A stretch of DNA of 5,141 nucleotides from Euryarchaeota archaeon UBA602 (GTDB lineage: Archaea; Thermoplasmatota; Poseidoniia; Poseidoniales; Thalassarchaeaceae), in assembly GCA_002498455.1 (NCBI GenBank), contig DAHO01000013.1, forward strand, positions 1 through 5,141, in the 5' to 3' direction. Of this stretch, positions 1 through 5,141 are shown one piece after another (within the stretch, counting starts at the first letter, position 1; every line of letters starts with the position of its first letter). A program made the translations under genes and the position numbers. The notes below the pieces were generated by a model that saw only the letters and a list, made by a program, of their open reading frames with translations, searched no databases and had not been told where the DNA came from.

Positions 1-243
1 AAAAAGGGAATCTTCCATGTGGTCTTGGTCGGTCTAGGATTTGGCACAGCTGCGATGCTCGGCTCGATCGGTAGTCTGATGACTCGTGGTGAAACAGTCG
101 GCGATTTAATCGGGGTTTGGCCACATCTTGAATCCGCCCCATCGCTTTCGTTTGGTATATCTGTAACTTTCGCGATGCTCTCAATCATCGCGCTGTTGGT
201 TGTGATTTTCATCCAACCGAAGGGCGAAAAGATGAGTGATTAA
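1..243 (+). CDS. C-terminal fragment of an integral membrane protein of unknown family
   Basis: The reading frame is open from the first base of the window, so this is the last 80 codons of a gene that begins upstream. An internal GTG at 19 or ATG at 55 could be misread as a start, but both lie inside or right after the first hydrophobic stretch. Two membrane helices are visible: about residues 4-24 (rich in V, L, G, A) and about 52-72 (ISVTFAMLSIIALLVVIFIQ). A roughly 27-residue polar loop (TRGETVGDLIGVWPHLESAPS) joins them, and a short charged tail ends in KGEKMSD. The family cannot be recognised from so little. It could be the end of a transporter, a flippase or an enzyme of glycan assembly, but nothing visible favours one. 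It converges on the glycosyltransferase at 240-1466, with its TAA stop interlocked with that gene's stop. Confidence is high that this is coding and low for any function. Confidence 0.72.
   Translation, partial: KKGIFHVVLVGLGFGTAAMLGSIGSLMTRGETVGDLIGVWPHLESAPSLSFGISVTFAMLSIIALLVVIFIQPKGEKMSD
240..243. other. Interlocked stop codons of convergent genes in a TTAA palindrome
   Basis: The four bases TTAA contain both stop codons. On the + strand TAA (241-243) ends the membrane protein; on the - strand TAA (242 down to 240) ends the glycosyltransferase. The two genes therefore overlap tail to tail by 4 bp with no intergenic DNA. Any terminator for either transcript must lie inside the opposing coding sequence, and the two mRNAs probably overlap at their 3' ends. 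Confidence 0.9.
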
Positions 244-1466
244 TCTCTCAACTTTGCGATGATTTTTCTCAGAACATTCGCTTGATCTTCGGGCTGCAAG
301 CCCATCTCTGCAATTTGCGCTTGCCCGGCTTTTGACCACGCAGCACGATTTTCGGAGTCCTTGGCTTCCTCCAGTGCGGAGTGCCAGGCATTCCAATCAC
401 CTCGTGGTAACAAACGACCCGAGACTCCATCTTTGACCGTGTGTTGATAGCCACCCTCGTCGACCATCAGTGCCGGTGTACCGGCGGCTTGTGCCTCGAT
501 GGGTGTCAAACCAAACGGTTCATCGCGTGCCAATGAAATGACTGCGAGAGCCCTCTTGACCAAGGAGACCAATGCCTCTTGCGAAAGTCGAGGCTCAACT
601 ACAAAATCAACATCCTTGCGATTTGCATGATTTCTGAGAATCGCCAAATCTTCTTCCGAACCTCCACCCACATGATGGTACACCAAATTGGTTCCAGCCA
701 ACATGTCGATGGTGTCCATGGTGCCCTTGACGTAGGAGGCAGAACCGATGGCAACCACACGCATTTCCGGTTCAGGACAATCGCCTTTCCATACATCAAG
801 ATTGACTGATGGCCAGAGCAACCCAGAGTCTTCATTGTACACTGATTTGATTCGTTTTTGAATCCAGGGAGAGTTTCCACTGATTGCTGAATTTGAGCGA
901 TCCACAAGGTCATGGGTCATCGAAATATCACGACGACGTTGTTTACCCAACAGGAATTTTGTCATGGCAAGATTTTGCTTCGGTGTACCATCCACTCTGC
1001 GGTGAAGTACATCTTCATGCAATCCCCGATGTGGCTCTAAGCAGTAGTAGTGAATGGGCAAGTCCTTGGGAACCATTTGACTAAATTCAAGGCTGGCTAC
1101 ACCACTGGTCAAGTGTACGACATCACTGGTTGCCAAGACATCATGCAATCGCAATCCTTGCTCGGTCAGCTCTAGCATGTTCCACCACCGATTGGAAGCT
1201 TGCCTAGAGGCCAATGCACGGAATTCAGCCCATCCACCAGTCGGTTTTCTCCATGGGATTGCAGGTGTAAGATACAAAATATCGAGCGACTCCAAAATAT
1301 CTCGCGCATCCTGTGGCAGATGCAACGATGTTAGTGTGATTTCGAAATGTTCTTGCCAAGCCTGCAAATTATTCAGCAAATCCCTCTCTGCACCTCCAAA
1401 TTGCTCGAAGGTTCCTTTCACCACCAGCAGGCGGGGCTTGGAGTCGGAATCGTCGTCCACGCACAC
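240..1466 (-). CDS. GT-B fold family 4 glycosyltransferase
   Basis: A 408-residue protein of usual length for a retaining GT4 glycosyltransferase, which moves a sugar from a nucleotide-sugar donor to a lipid, glycan or protein acceptor on the cytoplasmic side. The N-terminal Rossmann half has the first strand at about 11-17 (PRLLVVK) followed by the GGAERDL motif (24-30), typical of acceptor-side loops. The link region contains NSAISGNSPWIQKRIKSVY (192-210) and LLWPSVNLDVW (216-226), matching the family pattern of a serine-rich turn, a helix and then P-x-V-N/D. The donor half starts with VVAIGSASYVKG (237-248) and carries the E-x7-E nucleotide-sugar motif EPFGLTPIE (E316, E324), then AAGTPALMVDEGGY. 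There are no membrane helices, so it is cytosolic or peripheral. Two GTG starts are possible, 1466 and 1460; no ATG lies in frame upstream before a stop. The 1460 start fits leaderless initiation, or has a weak GAGG at better spacing. It is divergent from the second glycosyltransferase. The sugar and acceptor cannot be read from sequence. Confidence 0.93.
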   Translation of the reverse strand: MCVDDDSDSKPRLLVVKGTFEQFGGAERDLLNNLQAWQEHFEITLTSLHLPQDARDILESLDILYLTPAIPWRKPTGGWAEFRALASRQASNRWWNMLELTEQGLRLHDVLATSDVVHLTSGVASLEFSQMVPKDLPIHYYCLEPHRGLHEDVLHRRVDGTPKQNLAMTKFLLGKQRRRDISMTHDLVDRSNSAISGNSPWIQKRIKSVYNEDSGLLWPSVNLDVWKGDCPEPEMRVVAIGSASYVKGTMDTIDMLAGTNLVYHHVGGGSEEDLAILRNHANRKDVDFVVEPRLSQEALVSLVKRALAVISLARDEPFGLTPIEAQAAGTPALMVDEGGYQHTVKDGVSGRLLPRGDWNAWHSALEEAKDSENRAAWSKAGQAQIAEMGLQPEDQANVLRKIIAKLRD

Positions 1467-1481
1467 GCCCTCGCTTGCCCG

Positions 1482-1489
1482 TTTAATAT
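1482..1489. promoter_or_regulatory. Candidate shared TATA box of the two divergent glycosyltransferase genes
   Basis: TTTAATAT is the only A/T octamer in the G+C-rich gap between the divergent starts. Its centre (1485.5) lies 25.5 bp from the ATG at 1511 on the right and 25.5 bp from the alternative GTG at 1460 on the left. Archaeal transcription usually starts about 25 bp from the TATA centre, so both mRNAs would begin at or next to their start codons. Neither start has a convincing Shine-Dalgarno sequence. A bacterial reading is weaker: TAATAT could be a -10, but no -35 sits at proper spacing. No clear BRE was seen on either side. Confidence 0.5.
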
Positions 1490-1510
1490 CAGCATGGGCT
1501 GGGCGGGCTG

Positions 1511-2662
1511 ATGTCGCGCCCAGTTTTGGTCATTCGGGGGGGCTCCCTGCCGCGTTCCAGTGGCTTGGGTAGAGCTCATCACGACCTGTTAGACCGTCTG
1601 AAAGGAGGTCAAGTTCCCGACTATCACTTCGATACCGTCATTGAGCATGGTCTTGAGGGTGGTATTTTGAAAAGGTGGCTCAGAAGACGAAAATATCATC
1701 CTCGTCTGGTTGCCAAGATTGCAAAAGATGTATCGGTACATCTGTTTGGAATCGGCCGATTGCGAAGTGAGAATGCGATTTTACACATCACTGATCAGGA
1801 ACAGGCCCATCTCGTACCTAAGGATTCAAAAATTCCAGTCAGTGTTACCGTTCACGACTTATTCCATTTGGAGCCAAGAAAAATTTCAACATCTCAAGGT
1901 GTGGTTAGCATTGGCGATAGTAGCCCAGGGCTAATCCGCCGCCGTGATCTAAAACACATTCGTCGAGGACTTGAAAGAGCAGATTTGTTGATTTGTATCT
2001 CAGAAGCCACAGCCAGAGCAGCACGTAAATTATGGCCAAAAAAAGAGGTCGCAGTCGTTCCTCATGGAATTGATGTAGGGGGATATGACCCAATTTCCTA
2101 TCCCTTACCCAAGCCAAAAGCTCTGGATTATACGCGAATCAATTTGCTCTGTGTCGGTAGTGAAGAACCCCGAAAACGGCTGGAATTTCTGATCGACGTT
2201 TTGGGCGCGCTTCCTGAGGATGTCAAGATGCGTACAGTCTTGCACAAAGTCGGTTCGGAATCGAGTCAAAAGTCAAAGCAAAAACTACTCAAAAAAGCCG
2301 AGAATTCAGGCGTTAACCTTCACTGGGTGGGGCGTCTTTCTGACGTTGATTTATGTGGATATTACCAGCATTGTGACGCTCTATTGTTTCCCAGTATTGC
2401 AGAAGGTTTTGGATTACCTCCACTGGAGGCGATGGCCTCCGGTTGCCCTGTTCTGGTTGCTGATATGCCAGCACACAATGAAGTGGCACCTGCAGAATGG
2501 CTCCTGCCTCATGAAGACATAGAATCATGGGTCAATGCAATCATGAAAATGGGTTCAAATCAAAAGCGAAGACCACCGAATGAAACTGCATTAAAGCGTG
2601 CTCAAGAATTCAGCATTGAAGCTTGGTCTGACAGACTCAAAAATGCATGGAATTTGCTGTAA
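1511..2662 (+). CDS. GT-B fold family 4 glycosyltransferase, second and distinct copy
   Basis: A 383-residue GT4 glycosyltransferase, different in sequence from the divergent neighbour. The first strand and glycine loop are VLVIRGGSLPRSSGLGRAHHDLL (5-27), where GT4 enzymes have the G-G-x-G-R/Y segment. TVHDLFHLEP (113-122) matches the common H-D strand end next to the active site, and ICISEATARAARKLW (161-175) and VAVVPHGIDVGGY (180-192) are the link-region motifs. The donor half opens with LLCVGSEEPRKRLEFLI (212-228), containing the R/K pair that usually contacts donor phosphates. The E-x7-E motif is EGFGLPPLE (E298, E306), followed by ASGCPVLVADMPAHNEV. This pattern resembles mannosyl-/glucosyltransferases of surface glycan assembly, but the substrate is unknown. 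No signal peptide or membrane helix. ATG 1511 is preferred because it sits directly before the first strand and there is no in-frame ATG just upstream. A G7 run occurs at 1536-1542 in the glycine-loop codons. Confidence 0.94.
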   Translation: MSRPVLVIRGGSLPRSSGLGRAHHDLLDRLKGGQVPDYHFDTVIEHGLEGGILKRWLRRRKYHPRLVAKIAKDVSVHLFGIGRLRSENAILHITDQEQAHLVPKDSKIPVSVTVHDLFHLEPRKISTSQGVVSIGDSSPGLIRRRDLKHIRRGLERADLLICISEATARAARKLWPKKEVAVVPHGIDVGGYDPISYPLPKPKALDYTRINLLCVGSEEPRKRLEFLIDVLGALPEDVKMRTVLHKVGSESSQKSKQKLLKKAENSGVNLHWVGRLSDVDLCGYYQHCDALLFPSIAEGFGLPPLEAMASGCPVLVADMPAHNEVAPAEWLLPHEDIESWVNAIMKMGSNQKRRPPNETALKRAQEFSIEAWSDRLKNAWNLL

Positions 2663-2688
2663 ATTCAGACTAGACCAAGAACAACTGC

Positions 2689-2694
2689 TTAAAA
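2689..2694 (+). promoter_or_regulatory. Candidate TATA box of the ABC transporter operon
   Basis: TTAAAA lies in the 54-bp gap after the glycosyltransferase stop. The TTAA core ends 24 nt before the ATG at 2717, exactly the distance seen between the TTAA core at 1483-1486 and the ATG at 1511. The region before the ATG has no Shine-Dalgarno sequence, so a leaderless transcript is likely. Readthrough from the glycosyltransferase gene is also possible, since no terminator-like hairpin and T-run follow position 2662. Confidence 0.45.
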
Positions 2695-2716
2695 CCTCAA
2701 GAAATCAGATTGAGAT

Positions 2717-3439
2717 ATGCTACGCGTCAATGACCTGACCAAGGGCTTCGGTTCGGGGTCCAATCGTTTGGAGGTCCTCAAAGGCATTGATTTCGAAATA
2801 CAACCAGGAGAATTGGTTGCTCTCATGGGCCCATCTGGGTGTGGCAAATCGACACTTCTCAACATCATTGGAGGTTTACTCCCTGCCGATGGTGGTGAAA
2901 TTAATCTCAATTCACGAACATACGGACTGAAGAATCCCTCTGGAGTCGTTGACGTTCGGCGCAATCTTGTTGGTTGGATTTTCCAAGATTTCCATCTGCT
3001 AGATCATCTTAGCGCAGTGGATAATGTTGCAATGGCATTGGAAATCTCTGGTGTCTCTTCGAAAGAAGCGGAGGAGCGTGCTAAATCCGCCCTAGCTCGT
3101 GTCAATCTAAGCGATCGTATGGACCATATTCCCGACCAATTATCCGGGGGTCAACAACAGCGCGTCGCTATCGCCCGAGCCATAGCCGGTAATCGGCCCT
3201 TACTCTTGGCAGATGAACCGACAGGGAATCTCGACATCACTTCTGGTGCAGATGTTCTTCGACTGTTCAAGGAATTGTGTCATGATGAAGAAAACCCGAT
3301 TTCGATTCTAATGGTTACCCATGATCCAGATTTGGCTAGTCAGGCCGATCGAATGCTCCTATTGCGAGATGGTACAGTAGCCGCCAGTGATATTCGCTCT
3401 GCTTGGGGCCTAGACAAAGAAGGAGGTGAAGAAGAATGA
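2717..3439 (+). CDS. ABC transporter ATP-binding protein, MacB/LolD-like
   Basis: A complete 240-residue nucleotide-binding subunit that powers the permease encoded next to it by ATP hydrolysis at the inner face of the membrane. All motifs are intact: Walker A GPSGCGKST (38-46, K44), Q-loop FQD (Q90), signature LSGGQQQR (142-149), Walker B LLLADE (162-167, catalytic E167), the PTGNLD D-loop (168-173) and the H-loop T-H-D (H202). F11 is a likely A-loop aromatic residue. The DEPTGNLD form and the FtsX-type partner place it in the MacB/LolD/FtsE group, whose members often export lipoproteins, peptides or antibiotics, or act as mechanical transducers rather than solute importers. Start ATG 2717 puts the first residues where this family normally begins. 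The acidic, glycine-containing C-terminal tail (GGEEE) is written by the Shine-Dalgarno sequence of the next gene. The transported substrate is unknown. Confidence 0.96.
   Translation: MLRVNDLTKGFGSGSNRLEVLKGIDFEIQPGELVALMGPSGCGKSTLLNIIGGLLPADGGEINLNSRTYGLKNPSGVVDVRRNLVGWIFQDFHLLDHLSAVDNVAMALEISGVSSKEAEERAKSALARVNLSDRMDHIPDQLSGGQQQRVAIARAIAGNRPLLLADEPTGNLDITSGADVLRLFKELCHDEENPISILMVTHDPDLASQADRMLLLRDGTVAASDIRSAWGLDKEGGEEE
3421..3429 (+). promoter_or_regulatory. Perfect Shine-Dalgarno sequence for the permease gene
   Basis: AGGAGGTGA is fully complementary to the usual 3' end of 16S rRNA and lies 6 nt before the permease ATG at 3436. It sits inside the last codons of the ATPase gene. It fixes the permease start and contrasts with the other starts in this window, which have no such site. 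Confidence 0.88.
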
Positions 3440-5141
3440 GTGACGCGATTGTAGAATCACCTCAAAAGTCAACCGACTCCGATGATTCGAGATTTGTTCG
3501 AATGAAAGCAATGATGCAGAAAATACGGGATTTACCTGACAACCTACGCCTCGCGGCCCTAGGTGCATGGAGGGGACGAGAACGAGGAATGGCCGTCTTC
3601 GCGGGTGTGTTCCTAGCCAGTCTAGTGATTACCACAGTCCTCTCATACGGTGTGGGATTGTCCCAAGTATTCTTTGAGGGTTCGCTTGAAGTCAACGTAA
3701 TTGATGCGAAGGCCGAATTCAGAAAGGCGCCCGGTGAAGGAGTTGATGGGTGGACGAATAACACCACAACTTTGGTTGAAGTTTGTGATGAACTAACAGC
3801 AATGGAAGAATTCTCAGATTGTGCCGTCATCTTTGGTAAAAAGGGCCTACACAGCGACGTCAGTTTTGGGAATCAGGATATTTTCTTTTCTTTGCCGTTA
3901 TTGATGCATGAAGTCAATACGCCAGATCAGCAGAGGTCATGGAATGAAGAGAAGATCTGGGATTATGAATACACAACCGGACCTCCAGTCGTCAATCAAC
4001 GTGCGATTTCATTCTTGGGTGATGGCGCATTCGACGGAGTACTGGCGGATCGTCTTTCTGAAAATATCATCTATGGAATGGGAGAGTGGGAATCTGCTGA
4101 AAATGTTGCAAATCAAAGTGGATTATACATTCCCTCCGATGTGGCAAGCACTGCAAATGCCGAAGTTGGTGACATCATATCGAATCTGAGTTTCACTTAC
4201 ACTACCGAATCTAAATTTGGGGATTTTGAAGAAGACCAGTGCGATGAAATCAAAACATCTACTCTGGATGAATTGGTATTATCACATTGCCAAAAAATCA
4301 TGACTTTGGAAAATATGAAGATTTTAGGAATTTACGAACCATGGCCTCAAGGTAACCCAACTCTTGCAGCAAATCCAATTTATTCCACATCGGCTGCACT
4401 GAATGAGAGTCAACGCTCGACTCTGATTGATTATGATCACATCTACCTAGGTTTGACACTAGATCGATCACTGCTCCCAACATCATCGACGGCTGATGCT
4501 GCAGATTGGTTGGACGACTTGGGTCGAGAAGTACAAGATCAAACCTATGCCGATGGTGAGGTTGAATTGTTCTATGTAGACATCGTGAGTGGAACGATTC
4601 TGTTCCTTAATATCTTCCTTGGATTGATTCAGGCATTTGACTACATCATCATGATTCCTATCGTGGTACTATCATTGTCTGTACTCATCTATGGGCTGGT
4701 ACTTTCACTTGAACAACGACGACGTGAGATTTCCATTCATCGGGTGATTGGTGCAACTTCTGAAGGGCTTCGTGGCATGGTCCTGCTTGAGTTGGCTGTG
4801 ATTGCGACCGTAGCTTGGTTCTTCGGCTATCTGCTCGCGATGGCCGCAGTACCCGCGGTTTTGGCCAGTGTGGGTTTCATGCAATTTGAGCCGCTTGGCT
4901 TCAATGTGAACCCCGCTATCGGATTCGGTGCAACGATGTTTACGGCATTGGCAACGCTAGGTCTAGCACTCCTCTTCGGTCGTTCCAGAGCGAAAGATTT
5001 CATGGAACTTGAGATCAGTGAAGGTGTAAGTAAAATCCAGAAGGTTGCAAAACCCAAAGTTTGGTTGCATTGGACCCTATTCCTGTTCGGTTCCCTTGGT
5101 GCAATCGATACACTACTTGTCATGAATGGAAACGATGACGG
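3436..5141 (+). CDS. FtsX-like ABC transporter permease, cut by the window end
   Basis: 568 codons are open with no stop before the window edge. The ATG overlaps the ATPase stop (ATGA, 3436-3439), so the two are translationally coupled. The protein starts with an acidic N-terminus and a basic amphipathic stretch (LRLAALGAWRGRERG, 37-51) typical of FtsX-type subunits. Predicted topology: TM1 about 53-75, an external domain about 76-385, TM2 about 400-425, then the cytoplasmic hallmark EQRRREISIHRVIGAT (426-441, coupling to the ATPase), TM3 about 448-478, TM4 about 494-515, a cytoplasmic linker, and TM5 about 543-563. Positive charges flank the cytoplasmic ends as expected. One module would end after TM4; TM5 therefore suggests a second module beyond the window. 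The external domain has four cysteines (117, 129, 269, 285) and five N-x-S/T sequons (N108, N109, N226, N250, N323). Substrate is unknown. Confidence 0.92.
   Translation, partial: MSDAIVESPQKSTDSDDSRFVRMKAMMQKIRDLPDNLRLAALGAWRGRERGMAVFAGVFLASLVITTVLSYGVGLSQVFFEGSLEVNVIDAKAEFRKAPGEGVDGWTNNTTTLVEVCDELTAMEEFSDCAVIFGKKGLHSDVSFGNQDIFFSLPLLMHEVNTPDQQRSWNEEKIWDYEYTTGPPVVNQRAISFLGDGAFDGVLADRLSENIIYGMGEWESAENVANQSGLYIPSDVASTANAEVGDIISNLSFTYTTESKFGDFEEDQCDEIKTSTLDELVLSHCQKIMTLENMKILGIYEPWPQGNPTLAANPIYSTSAALNESQRSTLIDYDHIYLGLTLDRSLLPTSSTADAADWLDDLGREVQDQTYADGEVELFYVDIVSGTILFLNIFLGLIQAFDYIIMIPIVVLSLSVLIYGLVLSLEQRRREISIHRVIGATSEGLRGMVLLELAVIATVAWFFGYLLAMAAVPAVLASVGFMQFEPLGFNVNPAIGFGATMFTALATLGLALLFGRSRAKDFMELEISEGVSKIQKVAKPKVWLHWTLFLFGSLGAIDTLLVMNGNDD

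Noticed and set aside
599..913. A 104-codon - strand open frame
   Set aside because: It is in another frame of the same strand inside the well-supported glycosyltransferase at 240-1466, with no family motif of its own.
1496..1542. Possible G-quadruplex around the + glycosyltransferase start
   Set aside because: Three G3 tracts are close (1496-1507), but the fourth G tract is 28 nt away beyond the start codon, too long a loop for a normal quadruplex.
1177..1572. A 131-codon + strand open frame crossing the divergent promoter region
   Set aside because: It lies mostly antisense to the - strand glycosyltransferase and partly in another frame of the + strand one; its translation shows no recognisable domain and the region is explained by the two real genes.
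2663..2716. Possible intrinsic terminator after the + glycosyltransferase
   Set aside because: No stable inverted repeat and no T-run are visible; the only notable element is the TTAAAA box.
3462..3830. A 122-codon - strand open frame opposite the permease start
   Set aside because: Its translation is Ser/Thr/Arg-rich low-complexity antisense product, while the + frame gives a clear FtsX N-terminus.
4827..5123. A 98-codon - strand open frame
   Set aside because: Antisense to TM3-TM5 of the permease; no motif and no start signal.
2717..5141. Specific naming of the transporter as macB, lolCDE or ftsEX
   Set aside because: The ATPase motifs and FtsX helices support only the broad family. The large external domain and likely double module differ from all three reference systems, so no gene symbol is justified.

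Overview
This 5.1-kb window is gene-dense, with almost no non-coding DNA. It reads as a chromosomal segment of a prokaryote and is most likely archaeal. A marine Euryarchaeota/Thermoplasmatota lineage such as Marine Group II (Ca. Poseidoniales) would fit, but that placement is inference. The archaeal case rests on start-site architecture. Three genes have no Shine-Dalgarno sequence, but an A/T-only TATA-like box lies about 22-24 nt before the start codon, the geometry of archaeal leaderless transcripts. The one tightly coupled downstream gene has a perfect Shine-Dalgarno sequence instead. The protein families themselves (GT4 glycosyltransferases, ABC ATPase, FtsX permease) occur in both Bacteria and Archaea and do not settle the domain.

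Layout from left to right. Positions 1-243 (+) hold the last 80 codons of a membrane protein of unknown family. It converges on a GT-B/GT4 glycosyltransferase at 240-1466 (-), and the two stop codons interlock in one TTAA palindrome. After a 44-50 bp G+C-rich gap with a single A/T octamer, a second, different GT4 glycosyltransferase runs divergently at 1511-2662 (+). A 54-bp gap with its own candidate TATA box leads to an ABC-transporter operon. This consists of a MacB/LolD-type ATPase (2717-3439, +) and, overlapping it by 4 bp, an FtsX-like permease (3436 to beyond the window end, +). The permease is cut by the window edge after 568 codons, where a fifth membrane helix has just passed; it looks like the first half of a large two-module permease.

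How the genes may work together: the two glycosyltransferases share one short divergent promoter region and could act in one glycan pathway (cell-surface glycan, protein N-glycan or glycolipid). The ATPase and permease are clearly one transporter. All N-x-S/T sequons in the visible permease lie in its predicted external domain, so it could be a glycosylation target, but no link between the glycosyltransferases and the transporter is shown by the sequence. I see no mobile element, CRISPR, RNA gene, or clearly novel defence or biosynthetic system. The most noteworthy signals are the repeated leaderless-promoter geometry and the unusually large external domain of the permease.
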